Assembly: GCA_028023455.1 (NCBI GenBank)
Contig: JAQFVV010012536.1
Location: 1,630,001-1,694,000, forward strand
Direction of reading: 5' to 3'
Source: Epiperipatus broadwayi
Taxonomy: Eukaryota; Onychophora; Udeonychophora; Euonychophora; Peripatidae
DNA: 64,000 nt
The translations under genes were made by a program, and so were the position numbers. The notes beneath the pieces are model-generated. The model was not told the origin of the DNA. It did not search any database and saw only the letters and a list, made by a program, of their open reading frames with translations. This document shows, piece by piece, positions 11,946 through 22,329 of this stretch (positions within the stretch are counted from its first letter, which is position 1; the number at the start of each line of letters is the position of its first letter).

Positions 11946-12480
11946 ATGCATTAATATACAAGTGAATTAAATAAAGTTAATCGTTTCTTGTTGTAGACCT
12001 TTCATATTTTAGCCTTACGTTTTTACTGTGATGTAACGTAAACACAACTTTTCAACAAATCATCATTAGGATTCTCGCAATTTTATTAATACTTACATAT
12101 ATATATAAGTAGTGAACCATCTGTTATGTATGTGAATAAATATAGAACGTAGGAAATTTTAGTAGCGATTTATTTTTAAAAATTCTATAAACAAATGTAA
12201 ATGTTAAATATATCTTAACAATTATTTCTTTACATAAATGAATCTATTTTGGTTGAAAAAGAAAATTTAAAATTCATCTGTTTTTTATCTCCAAGTTGAA
12301 TAATTTATAAAAATTTTCTATCGAGTTAATCGTCAATCCATTTGAATGTTTTAGAATGATTGTTGCAATTATTAACTATTTTAAATACTTTAAAAAGGTT
12401 TTGTTAATAGTTTTATATGTATTTTTAAGTATGTAATTTTGACAAGGCTTTTATGCTGCAAAATTTATTGTATTAAAGTA

Positions 12481-12914
12481 ATATAGGGTATATGAGCACA
12501 GACTTTCACACCACCCACCTCTCTCCACTCTATCTAATAACACTGATACACCTAAACACATATATGCTGAAAAGATAAATAATCATCAATATACGTATTT
12601 CATGCTAAACCAGCAGTCATCAATTGGTCCAGACTATCATCTTTACACACATATATAGTATAAGTGCTCAGATATATATTAAGATAGACTATCCTCATAG
12701 TTTAATGGACAGTCTTCAATCCACTGAGCACTTATACTATATATGTGTGTAAAGATGATAGTCTGGACCAACTGATGATTGCTGGTTTAGCATGAAATAC
12801 GTGTATTGGTGATTATGTATCTTTTCAGCATATATGTGTTTAGGTGTATCAGTGTTATTAGATAGAGTGGAGAGAGGTGGGTGGTGTGAAAGTCTGTGCT
12901 CATATACCCTATAT
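12481..12914. mobile_element. Family B fold-back element with 191-bp arms
   Basis: Arms 12481-12671 and 12724-12914 are inverted repeats of exactly equal length with few mismatches and no visible indel, around a 52-bp spacer. The outer end is 'atatagggtatatgagcaca'. Each arm has one hammerhead: plus strand 12767-12810 with intact boxes, and minus strand 12585-12628 with UUGAUGA (C lost). High arm similarity suggests a fairly young insertion or recent arm homogenisation. This B subtype shares its outer sequence with 30440-30790. Confidence 0.85.
12767..12810 (+). ncRNA. Hammerhead ribozyme, family B (boxes intact)
   Basis: ACCAA (12767-12771) pairs with UUGGU (12806-12810). CUGAUGA is at 12772-12778 and GAAA at 12794-12797. 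Stem II (12779-12793) has four pairs, but the closing pair next to the core is U-U. Stem III is A-U and U-G around ACGU, with A12805 at the cleavage site. The core is complete; the U-U at the base of stem II probably lowers activity. Confidence 0.65.
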
Positions 12915-13004
12915 TACATATATATAGCCACAGGTATATAACAAACCTGTGTTTCAGTTATTGTATTAAAGTAAATGATCGATCCTCTTTTCTATTAGTG
13001 TAAA

Positions 13005-13500
13005 GTCATCATCATTTTCATCTATTATAAATGTCTCCAAATTTAATCCAGTTTTGCTATTCCATAGCCGGTCTTCTCCATATCAGACCAATAAAATTAC
13101 AAAGAAATCAAGTCATATGTTAAATGACCTAATTTAACAAGCTTGTGTTACAAATGTTATCCTAGCACCTCACTGAGAAAGCCAGTAGCAGAAACCGGTC
13201 TGGGATTGGGGATATTCTGCAAAGCTTGTTAAGAGCTTATTTGCGAACTCTCTGTATATAATATTATATATAACACATCAATACAGTTTTTTTTATCTAT
13301 CCATCTCACATGTGGTTTGCTTCTAGATCTTTTGCAGTCTCTTGGAATTGGGTTTAAAACTTTCCCTACCTATATTTATCATCTCTTCTAGCAATCTATT
13401 CAGATCCCCTCCATTTCAGTTATTTAATTCTTCAATGGTCTTTGTTATCTTACTCAAGTATTTTGCTTTTGATCTTTTTTTGTTATTCTCACTATTCATC
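13005..13500 (-). pseudogene. RTE-type LINE 3' fragment, split by an E-type element
   Basis: 13005-13088 and 13285-13500 both match the LINE 3' end pattern seen at 8420-8660 ('catcattttcatc', 'ccatagccggtcttctcca'; then 'catctcacatgtggtttgct', 'tctcttggaattgg'). The two pieces are contiguous in the 8.4-kb copy, so the intervening 13090-13284 is an insertion. Non-coding relic. Confidence 0.65.
13090..13284 (+). mobile_element. Family E-like element with near-intact hammerhead
   Basis: It begins 'ttacaaagaaatcaagtcat' and 'gacctaatttaacaagcttg', the same as the family E tail in reverse (compare 34036-34085). The hammerhead is at 13158-13214: outer stem I UAUCC (13158-13162) with GGAUA (13210-13214), inner CCUCA with UGGGA (4 of 5 pairs), core CUGAGAA (13173-13179), short stem II, GAAA (13191-13194), then ACCGGU-type stem III and a GUC triplet. 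Only the G to A change at the eighth core position separates it from the CUGANGA consensus; that change should abolish activity. Confidence 0.65.
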
Positions 13501-13599
13501 TCTCTATACCTCATTTAGTGATCTGAAGTATCCAAGACAATGTACAAAAATTAATTCATGATAGTAAGGTTGTGAGCACATTTTGTATGTACTATAGAT

Positions 13600-13690
13600 T
13601 GCTGGATGTGATTGTATCTTTCGTAATAGTCCAATCCCTAATTTAAATATTATTGAACATGTGAAATATATTCTTTAACAAATGAGAGAT
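13600..13690 (+). pseudogene. Possible Tc1-like transposase relic
   Basis: One short frame (from 13628) reads S-P, two odd residues, then N-L-N-I-I-E-H-V-K-Y-I-L. This resembles the SPDLNxIEHxW box that holds the last catalytic acidic residue of Tc1 transposases. The rest of the protein is not recognisable. It may be chance similarity. Confidence 0.35.
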
Positions 13691-14561
13691 TGATATTTCT
13701 AAATTGAAGTTTCCTTCCATGAAAGTTGGCTTAATACCTAATTAGAAACAATTACATGGTTCCATACTATATAGAAACTACTTTTGCTGCATATGGTGGT
13801 CCTATTCTTATTAATAAAATTATCATAAGTATTATTTATCTACATGTTTATTAAATCTTCTAAGAATATAAAAATATCCATCAGTTAAAATCTCGTTCCC
13901 ATTCTTTTTGTCTGTATTAAAATCTTAAACCAGAATGAAAAGTGAAATTCATCTTTTACTTATAGAGATTACCTTGACAACAGTTTGAATGTTATCATGC
14001 TATTTACATTTATGAACCATCTATCTTTATGCAAGATCAGATTTATTATTTTAATAATAATGAATAACAGTGGGTTTAATGATTATTATTAATCTACTTT
14101 CAAAAACAGGTTATATTTACCTATTTTTATTTAAACTTCTAGAAGTATAAAAGTTTAAATTTGTTGAAATCATGTGAGCTCTATATTAAGATCTTTAGAA
14201 TAAGGGGCGGAATCTATCTCCTACATTTACAGGTTGTCTTTACAACAGACTGAAAATATCATGGTATAGATAAGGGTGTGATGTTACTATGTGATTTGTA
14301 TACATATATATTAAATTGCATTTTAAAATGTATTTAAAATAATTTTGTTAATGTTAACAAACTAAGGTATATAATATAGTAAAAGAATGTAATATGTGAG
14401 TGTTTTGGGAAGTTGTATCAATTTTGATTATTTCAAGGATGAATTCTATTCATCATCATTTTCATTCAGCATTAATCCACTGTAGGATGAAATCTGTCCA
14501 GGGTTTAATGGTTTAAATGTAAAACATACCATGTATTATTTTTTTTACCATAAAAAATGTC

Positions 14562-14835
14562 ATGAAAGTAGAAAATAAAATCATCAAATGGTTTTATTGC
14601 TCAAAAATTCATGAGGTTTGGGTGTCATTAAATGCTAGAACTAGAACCAATATAAGGGCCTTACATTCCAGTTTGATACTCTACCACTGCACTAAACTAA
14701 TTACACAGGTAAAAATAATTAAAAGGCTTTATTGCTTGAGTTTCATGAAAAGTTTGAATGCTGTAATTGCTAGAAGAGTAATCAATCCAAAAAATTTTTA
14801 TGTTCCAGAATCTGACATCTTACAACTGCATTAAA
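14562..14835 (-). mobile_element. Two tandem SINE-2 copies (tRNA-derived), reverse
   Basis: 14569-14700 and 14712-14835 each start (plus strand) with 'tttattgctc' or 'tttattgctt' and end at a tRNA-like head. On the minus strand the first reads 'tagtgcagtggtagagtatc', an A-box, and ends 'gagcaataaaacc'. The same layout occurs at 40045-40158, 44600-44712 and 56485-56598. The second copy is more decayed. The 90-residue frame across this region has no recognisable domain and looks accidental. Confidence 0.65.
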
Positions 14836-14867
14836 AAGCAATGTAAAAATATAAACAATTAAAATAA

Positions 14868-14909
14868 TTGCCAAGTACTTTCAACACTAATGTGTCTTTA
14901 TCAAGGCAA
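14868..14909 (-). ncRNA. Decayed hammerhead of the Penelope-like element
   Basis: Minus strand: UUGCC (14905-14909) pairs with GGCAA (14868-14872). The core reads UUGAUAA (14898-14904) instead of CUGAUGA. Stem II ACAC/GUGU has loop AUUA. GAAA is the complement of 14879-14882. Stem III is A-U and G-C with loop UA, and U is at the cleavage site. Every helix is intact, but two core bases differ (C to U and G to A), so it is predicted inactive. Confidence 0.6.
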
Positions 14910-15303
14910 ACTCTGTAAAACATGGATTCCTTACCAACTTAAACAATCACTTTAACAATCATATGATTCCTTAATCTTTTGTTCTTGTCATATGGCTCAT
15001 ATGCTGAATATATACTGAATATATCATACTATCTTGTATGGTCTTTGTGATAGCAAATTGAACACTCAAGGTACATAGTATTGAGGTTATAGTCTTAAAT
15101 ATATATTTATTATATGAATAATTGTATTGTTGAAGCCACGTTTCATATTCATCCTCATTTTACCAATATAAGTAGCATAACATCCTGGAACTTGGCAAAC
15201 AATAGAATATATAATTAGACATTTATCCCTATCACCCATTTAATAGGAAATTAAATAATACTAAAAGTAAAATGGATGATAGAGATAAATATCACATCAT
15301 ATA

Positions 15304-15393
15304 TATTCTATTGTTTGTCAAGTTCCAGGATGTTGTGCTATTTACATTGGTGAAACAAGGATGAATATGAAACTGTCATTTGCAACAACATAA
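15304..15393 (+). pseudogene. GIY-YIG endonuclease fragment, Penelope type
   Basis: A 29-codon frame ends at a stop (15391-15393) and contains C-Q-V-P-G-C-C-A-I-Y-I-G-E-T-R. The paired cysteines just before YIGxT and the following R fit the GIY-YIG nuclease of Penelope-like elements. A mutated inverted copy at 15139-15210 reads C-Q-V-P-G-C-Y-A-T-Y-I-G-K. The remainder of the domain is lost. Confidence 0.65.
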
Positions 15394-15530
15394 ATATTCA
15401 TATAAAAAGTGATAGAAGATAGTGTGGTATATTCAGCATTTTATATTCATCAGTGCACAATGAGTCATAGTTTTATTCTAAACACATTAATGTTGAAGGC
15501 ACTTGGCAATTATTTTAATTGTATATATTA

Positions 15531-17128
15531 ATAATATTATTTCTGCTAAATAACAGCAGAAGTATTGGTGTTTATTAATTTAAAAACAAGCACAAATATG
15601 AAGATATCTGTAGTCAATCACAAATATTGTTCTTTGTAATTGAAAACTAGATATAAGTATGAATGAGATTATATTGACATGGTAATTTGTAACTTGCTTT
15701 TGCATCACAGTCAAGTAACTAATTAGGATGTTTACATTCACCCTTTTGTGGCTTTTCTAATGTTCTGGTATCACCACTCTACTAATATTAATTTGCCTTT
15801 TTAATGATACTGATAATACTAAGTGTTGTCACTTGTTATTGTACTTTGTTACCTATTTTTTTACCCGTCTTCATGCAGAAATACATACTATTATTTTTAA
15901 GAGATTTTGGGGTGACTAATTATGTCCTGGAAATGTACTCAGTTTGTGAGAAATTCTTAGTGATATAACTATTGGTGTTTTATTGATGTTCAATCACAAG
16001 TAAACCTTTTTTCTCGTTAGCTAGAAAAATGAACAAGTAATTTGGATTCAGTATCGTACAGAGAAAATTGTTCTGAAATGTTTCAGTATAAAATGACATC
16101 AAGTATTTGATTAATTCCTGAGAATATCAAGGATAAAATTATTGGATATTTAAAAAAAAAAATTGTCATTTTAAGGACCAGGACAGCTCTTCTCACCATT
16201 GTAAATAACTGATTCCATATTTCCTATGAGATATTGATTTTTTCTCTAAATTGGTATTTAATAATTCAAATTTGCAAATGTTTGTTTATCTGAATAACTA
16301 AGTGGTTTCATATATATATTTATAATTAAACTTCACTGAAAGTGTAATCATTTAGGTTATATATATATATGATTACTAGATGGCTACTGTGTCGTCTGAC
16401 AGTGTCTGGATTTGAAGTGGCCAGAACTTTTGAAATGTCCATAGCAGAGTAATTTCATTTCTACTTAAATCATGCAGTCTGACTCACTAAGAATTGCCAC
16501 ACCATCCCCACCATTCCCTACACAACTTGGAATGTGCAAAACATTGTCAAAGAGTAACGCCGAACACGATTCGGCCGAGCTGATGTGAAAAGTCACACTT
16601 TCATGAGAAAATATATGAGACAAAATGGTGCATTGCAGCAAGCAGATTTTCAAATTGTGCCAGTTGCGATGTCAGTCAGGCTCCTGCAACTGAAGGTATT
16701 CGATTGTACATGTATCCAAAACAAAAGGTTGTGATTCTATCACATAAATCAGTACAAAAAAAAAAAGAAAACGAAAGTTGAAAAAGTCAAAAGTTTTGTT
16801 GTTGTTTTTTTTGGGGGGTGGGGGTGGAAGGGATGGGTTGAAAAATACTTTATCGTCACCAAGACAAAGTTATATTTGGTTTGTTTTTATTTAAAAAAAA
16901 GATAATAGAAATTGGTTTGAAAAATAAAAGTTTTACTGTATTAGCAGTAAAGATGTGTTTGTGTATTATTTTTATTATTGTAATTTGTTAATAGGAAGGA
17001 ATGAAAAACCCTTAAAAATAAAAAAATTAAAGATGTAGTAGAAAAAAATCAAAGGATAAAAATTTCATTAATAGTAAAAGTTGTTTTTAAAAATCACTAA
17101 ATAGGAATTGTGTAATACAAATAAAGCC
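15531..17128. other. Mostly AT-rich DNA with one GC-richer patch
   Basis: Most of this is featureless. The exception is about 16375-16720, clearly richer in G and C, with unique sequence such as 'acgccgaacacgattcggcc'. A 62-codon frame on its minus strand (16465-16653) has no recognisable domain, and the opposite frames are interrupted. It could be an exon, a regulatory block or an old transposon piece. The G/T tract at 16800-16840 is simple sequence. Confidence 0.4.
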
Positions 17129-17252
17129 AAAAAAAAAATTGCCGTCTTGCATTGGTGGTCGAGAGGTCAGCGCGACTGCCTTGCATATGCAGACAGTTGC
17201 CCGGGTTGTGGGTTCGCGTCCCGGCCGATGCTATGACACTTAAAAAAAAAAA
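17129..17252 (+). mobile_element. SINE-1 (tRNA-derived), forward copy
   Basis: From 'tcttgcattggtggtcgaga' (17145) to 'gctatgacac' plus an A tail. A-box 'tggtcgagagg' (17156-17166), B-box 'ggttcgcgtcc' (about 17210-17220). It is flanked by 'aaaaaaaattgcc' (ending 17143) and its repeat after the tail (about 17244-17257), a target duplication with A-tail ambiguity. A-box and B-box are the pol III promoter parts of a tRNA. It is a short tRNA-type retroposon, not a functional tRNA. Confidence 0.85.
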
Positions 17253-17819
17253 ATTGCCATATAATCAAAAAAGTCACAATAAAGTAAAACAAAATCACCA
17301 CATAGCCCAAAAAAAAAAAGTTGCCGTATTTTAAAAATCACGTTCCGATAATGTTGCATTGTATTGTTTTTGACTGGAAACAATGCTATCAAGCAATCAA
17401 GCCCAGCTAAGTAATTAGTACCACAGATTGTTTTATGTAAATGAATTACAATTTCACATCTAGCTAAAAAAAATAATCTAAAAATGTTTCATAACAAAAT
17501 AATACTGATTTGATCCCAAATGACTACGAATCATAATGTTTCCAACAAAACTAGAATAATTTAAGAGAAAAACCCCCAGATATTTCTAAAGCAGCAGATA
17601 ATACAAAGACCCATAAATATATGTTCAATTAAAAAATGCAAGAATATTATACAGAAAGAAAAAAAGTTAAAGAAGCTGCCTACATGATAATAGTGAGTAA
17701 TGCCAGAAGACAACTTAATGTGAAAATTCAAAATGTTCTCTTAACCTTTCTCTTAAGAAAAAATGAAAGAATTGGAAGCTTTCTTATAGATAGGTATATC
17801 AAAGTTCTTAGCAACTCTA

Positions 17820-18060
17820 GTTTATTAGAATGTCATTTTAAATTCAATATTAGTAATCTAAAGATCTTAGATTCAATTCCCATGCTAATTGTGTCATTAA
17901 CAGAATAACAACAGGTAAAGAAGAAAAGAGAATAATAATAATATTCGAAATGTTGTATTACATATTAATCTGTGAGCTATTATTAATAGTTAATGGTTGA
18001 ATGTATTTGAAAAGTTTAACTAAAATTAAAATTTTTCTAAAGATATTTATCAATTAATTC
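17820..18060 (+). repeat. Family D repeat (possible tRNA-derived SINE)
   Basis: It contains 'aatctaaagatcttagattc', 'aattcccatgctaa', 'acaacaggtaaagaag' and the tail 'gttgaatgtatttg'. This is the same order as 43600-43800 and both arms of 56835-57172. The intact copies have a tRNA B-box-like 'ggtttgaatccca'. Diverged copy without visible duplication. Confidence 0.55.
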
Positions 18061-18269
18061 TAAATGATTGAAATAATCCAATATATACTTACGAATGATC
18101 TTGTTTGTTTCTTAATAATCATTTTGCTTGCTTCTGAAAGTATTCTGTACTGTCAAAAACACTATCCAAAAATAAACAGTGAGGATTGCCAATTCCTCTA
18201 CAAGCTTTATGATAAATGCTTAGCCAGAGCCAGCACTTAAAATATCTCTGTCAGGAACCCCTCCCCAAA

Positions 18270-18310
18270 CCCCTGACCATGGTTTCGTGCTTTGGCACTC
18301 CTCAGAGAGG
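18270..18310 (-). ncRNA. Hammerhead ribozyme, family E (mirror copy)
   Basis: Exact mirror image of the plus-strand ribozyme at 18342-18382, because the arms are identical. The same boxes, stems and GUC triplet are read on the minus strand. In a full-length transcript the two copies would compete with one long hairpin. Confidence 0.75.
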
Positions 18311-18341
18311 TGTCAGGGTAGTGTCTGAACCTACCCTGACA

Positions 18342-18382
18342 CCTCTCTGAGGAGTGCCAAAGCACGAAACCATGGTCAGGGG
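18342..18382 (+). ncRNA. Hammerhead ribozyme, type I, family E (intact)
   Basis: Inner stem I CCUCU (18342-18346) pairs with AGGGG (18378-18382). The CUGAGGA box (18347-18353) fits CUGANGA. Stem II is GUGC/GCAC with loop CAAA (18354-18365). GAAA is 18366-18369. Stem III is ACC/GGU around AU (18369-18376). The GUC triplet ends at C18377, the predicted cleavage point. An outer CCC/GGG helix is possible after an internal loop. All essential residues are present. Confidence 0.8.
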
Positions 18383-19064
18383 TTTGGGGAGGGGTTCCTG
18401 ACAGAGATATTTTAAGTGCTGGCTCTGGCTAAGCATTTATCATAAAGCTTGTAGAGGAATTGGCAATCCTCACTGTTTATAACTTACAAGCTTAAGAGAT
18501 AGGGTCATGTGATCTATGAATTGATCTATGACTTTTATTTTGACTATCCAAAAATGTTTGTAAAACAAAAAATTAATAATTATTATAAGCCATAATAGTT
18601 CTAATGAAATTAGCATTAACACATTCGATTATTATTATTCCTACTTCTGAAAGCATCAAGTATTATTAAACCATACATGGTCTTTTTGTTGATCGTGTTT
18701 TTAAAGCTTTGCTTAATTTCAGATTTTCCCCCTAATAGAACAAAGCATCAATTATTCGGATATAGAATACATTTTATGCAAATGGCAAATTATTTACAAA
18801 ATGATTTAGTTTCCTCTGGGATCTTCATAGGAATTTATTTTGAAGAGTTTAGACAATTCAAACTAATTAGAATAGAGGGATTAATACACCAACATATGTA
18901 TATAATATATAAATAATGTTATATTATGTAAAGAAATTTACAATCTTTTAAAAAGTACTCTGATGAAAAAATGTCCCAATATCAGCTGGAAGCATGTGTT
19001 TGTCATAACTGACTTGGTCAGCTGCTTGACTTCCATCAAATTCAAAAATAAAATTTAAATAGAT

Positions 19065-20050
19065 GTCTTCAAATTTCTAGGCTATTGATGATATTAAGGA
19101 AATATGTGAGGTAAACAAGTTAAGAATCTTCAATAGTACTATACATTATGTAATGGTAATTAATTAATTTTTTGATATATTTAATTATTATTTAAAAACA
19201 AGATTATTTATAAAAAGGATATATAATTCAAGATTATGTTTTATCTCATAACGTTAAACCTGACACAAAGGAGGCTTTAGTTAATGTACCATTACAATTA
19301 CAATAAACTTTAACATCACATTGAATGCTGCAATAATGTTTAAATAGAAAATGTATTGCTATTTTTGGTAGGGTATCAACTAGTTCTAGGCTGCTGATGT
19401 CATTGATTTATGACAGAAATATATGTCCTGCAGAGATTAGTTGATTTTTTCATTAAAAATTGCTCTTAACAGATCATAATGTTGCACATTAATGTTATTC
19501 AATTTTATTACATTTTATGATACATTTAATTAATTATTTTCATATTTTAATCTTATTTAAAAGCATGATTATTTATAAAATGAGTTTAATTAAGAGCTTT
19601 ATCCTATCTATTAACATTAATATGGATATAAAGAATTTTTATTTAATTATATTTAAAATTATGTTCAAACATTAGTACCATTGAATTTTTTTTTCTCCTC
19701 ATGTGTCAAAGCATCAGCTGGGAAGCAAACCCTGGGACAACTGCTTGTGAAGCAGCTGTGCTAACCACTCGACCATCATCGCTTGACATAGTACCATTGA
19801 ATGTTGTGATAATATTAAATAAATATTGCATTATTATATTGATCAGTGCCAACTAGTTTTTCGGCTTCTGCTAACATTATTTATGTCAAAAACATATGTC
19901 CAGCAAAGATTAGTTAATTAATTTTTTCATCAAAATTTGCCATTTAAAAAATTGTAAATTTCTGTTTACCATGAGATAAATTAACGTTATTCTATATCAT
20001 ACAACTGTGTAGTATTTAATTGGTTATCTATATATATTCAACACTTTAGT
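19065..20050. repeat. About 480-bp tandem repeat, three diverged units
   Basis: The landmark 'ctaggctnttgatg', then 'aaatatgtcctgcagagatt', then 'agttgatttttt' and the later 'gattatttataaaa' recur starting near 19075, 19380 and 19855. The units are AT-rich and non-coding. The second unit is interrupted by a SINE-1 (19687-19788). Confidence 0.55.
19673..19802 (-). mobile_element. SINE-1 (tRNA-derived), reverse copy
   Basis: About 102 bp between exact 14-bp duplications 'tagtaccattgaat' (19673-19686 and 19789-19802). On the minus strand it reads 'tgtcaagcgatgatggtcga', an A-box, then a B-box 'ggtttgcttcc' and ends 'gctttgacacatgagg' plus a T/A tail. The clean duplication shows a fairly recent L1-like insertion. 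Confidence 0.85.
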
Positions 20051-20599
20051 TTTATAATTCTATAGCTTAAAACAATCTCTTTTATGATAATCTTTTTTTA
20101 CATATATTTGTTGTACATAAGAAAGAAGAATTACAATGTAACTTAGACATAGAAGTTATGATTAAATGAACTGTGGAAGGTGAAAGAAAAAGACCAAAGA
20201 AAGAAGTTGAATATGACTTAAGGAAGAAGTAATTGTTAGTATTTGGGAAAAAAAGCAAAAAGTAAGAAGGTTTGAAGGAGATGGTCTCTGATGACATCAC
20301 TGCCATGTATTGACCAAAATTGATAATAATTTATTTTTTCATAATGTGGTCAAGAGTTCCAGTGACATTTCAACAGGCGGACTTCACCATTTTGATTAAT
20401 ATGGTTTCATCAAAATTTTTGTTTCATTTTCCTCTGAAATTTGGCTTTGCAATTTGCCAAATTTTCTACAAGATACTAAATATTAATATTAATGTATCCA
20501 GAAATAAAGGTAAAGATAACAATAGACCCAACACTGTTACTAGTAATGAAGCTTATATATCACAGCTGCACTACAATCGTATTTTTTATTACTGTAAAC

Positions 20600-21235
20600 A
20601 ATGCATTTGACACTCATCTAACAATCCTAGGCTAAACTGATACCTATACTTTTCAGCTATAAATAGATAGATATTCCTTTTCTGACCATTATCAGATGAC
20701 TGTCTAAATTAGATAGATTTAACCAGCTGGATTTGAATCCCAGATCATTCATGGTAGAGATGCTAAAGAACTCTTTTTGGGCATCTATACCTATATTTTC
20801 CAGCTAAGAATAGATAAATATACATGTTCTGACCATTGTCAGATGGCTATTTAAATTAGATAGATTTAACCATCTGGATTTGAATTCCAGGTCATGCATG
20901 GTAGAGGAGATGCTAAAGGATTCTTATGGGGCATCTAACAAACTTAGGCTGAACGGATACCTATACTTTCCAGCTATGAATAGATAGATATCTGTTTTCT
21001 GACCATTGTCAGATAGATATCTATTTTCTGACAATTGTCAGATGCATACCTATATTAAATAGGTTCAACTCACTGTATTTGAATCCCAGATCATGCATGG
21101 TAAAGGAGATGCTAAAAGGATTGTTAAATGTAATTTGATGTAGTTGTTGGATGGCTATTTAAATTAGATAAGTTCAACTAACTGTTTGAATCCAGGTCGT
21201 ACATGATAGAGATGCTAAAAGGCTCTTTTCAGCCA
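20600..21235 (+). repeat. Tandem repeat with variable unit, about 3.5 copies
   Basis: The unit holds 'acctatacttttcagcta', 'agatagatat', 'ttctgaccattgtcagatg', 'taaattagatagatttaac', 'ggatttgaatcccagatcat' and 'ggtagagatgctaaa'. The 'tttgaatccca' landmark falls at about 20732, 20879, 21079 and 21184. One unit has an inner duplication of 'gatatctnttttctgac'. The 'tttgaatccca' plus 'catggtagag' parts resemble tRNA promoter boxes, so the unit may derive from a SINE. Confidence 0.7.
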
Positions 21236-21239
21236 TAAT

Positions 21240-22220
21240 TAATTTGATATAGATTTAAAATAATTATAATTTTTGAATTATGAAATAACTAGGTAATAAT
21301 CTTCATTCGCAAGTAATTTATATTTTGTATGTTTTTCCCCTTATCGTGAACAGCTAACTTTTAAGCTATCACATTTAAAAGCAGTCAGCTGTTTGCTGTT
21401 CCGCTGGTTAAAGGATCAAAATAAATACTTGAAACTGTTTCAACATTTATTTTCCAAAAGGGCAAAACAGTGCAGAAATAGATTTAAACTGACAAGATGA
21501 AAAACTTTCATTTTCAATCATTGTTATTCTGTTTAAGCTTAAAGCAGTAAGGTCACATAATAATAATTACTAAAAATTATTTTCGAAAAAGAATACTTTT
21601 AGAAATATAAAATGACAGTCATTACTGGTGATGATTTGTGACTTTAGAAGAAAAAAATCCTTGTAATCTTTTTGTAATGCTTCAGGTAAAAAGCTGCATT
21701 ATATTACTTTCATATATTGGCATTCAACAGCTGCTAACCAAGGCTATTCTAAATAGTTTTTTTTTTAATGCTATTTTATTCCAGTTTTTGTAAGATATAA
21801 ATACTTATATTTTTAAAACACAAACAATCATTATGATTTGTTATAATTTTTATTTCCATTATTATTATTATAGCAATTACGATTATTAAATGACTTATAT
21901 AATTGTTATTTACTGAGGATTAATTTTGTATGTGAACTGAAGATTACTTGAAATGTATAATAACGTGAGAGATTGGAGCTTAGAGAGAAATGCTGATATT
22001 AATCTCCGTTAATTTTATGGTTGTCATTTATTTTTTTATCGAGCAAATGTTATAGCATGTACATCTTCAACTGTTGTAGATGTTAATTGATTCAGAAATG
22101 AATTGATAGTTCACCATCATAAATAATATTTGCTTATTAATAACGGGTTTCACCGCATAATCCATAATTAATAAGTCAAAGAAACTTGTCAGTGATTAAT
22201 AAACAGATAATCCATGGATT
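21240..22220. other. AT-rich DNA, no gene seen
   Basis: No recognisable frame or repeat copy. There is a short inverted segment near 21370-21410, too weak to name. Confidence 0.45.
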
Positions 22221-22329
22221 TATATAAATAAGATGTTGTAGTGTCGACTGCGCCATTGTAGTATCCGCACTTACGACTGCTCCAAGGTTATAACTGCAAG
22301 TCATACTGTGCGGTCAGCAAATAACGTTT

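Larger units (their letters stand above)
14850..15530. mobile_element. Penelope-like retroelement relic (family F), inverted-dimer form
   Basis: The ends 'caattaaaataattgccaag' (14856-14875) and 'cttggcaattattttaattg' (about 15502-15521) are perfect inverted repeats. Inside, a GIY-YIG endonuclease fragment occurs on the plus strand (15304-15393) and again, mutated, on the minus strand (15139-15210). Downstream of each copy lies a hammerhead-like unit near the end. Endonuclease followed by a ribozyme-bearing terminal repeat is the 3' end organisation reported for Penelope-like elements. The reverse transcriptase is not present. Confidence 0.7.
18161..18555. mobile_element. Family E fold-back with perfect 149-bp arms and target duplication
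   Basis: Arms 18172-18320 and 18332-18480 are exact reverse complements, checked base by base, around an 11-nt loop. The element continues into a 3' tail with 'acaagcttaagagatagggt' and 'catgtgatctatgaattgat'. Identical 13-bp flanks 'actatccaaaaat' (18161-18173 and 18543-18555) are a target-site duplication of the length made by target-primed insertion. The whole palindrome therefore moved as one unit. Each arm carries an intact hammerhead. Confidence 0.9.

Noticed and set aside
14562-14834. 90-codon open frame
   Set aside because: Lies across two SINE-2 copies in the opposite orientation.
18161-18555. Perfect palindrome as an assembly artefact
   Set aside because: The 13-bp duplications and a tail outside the palindrome show a biological insertion, although read-level proof is not available.
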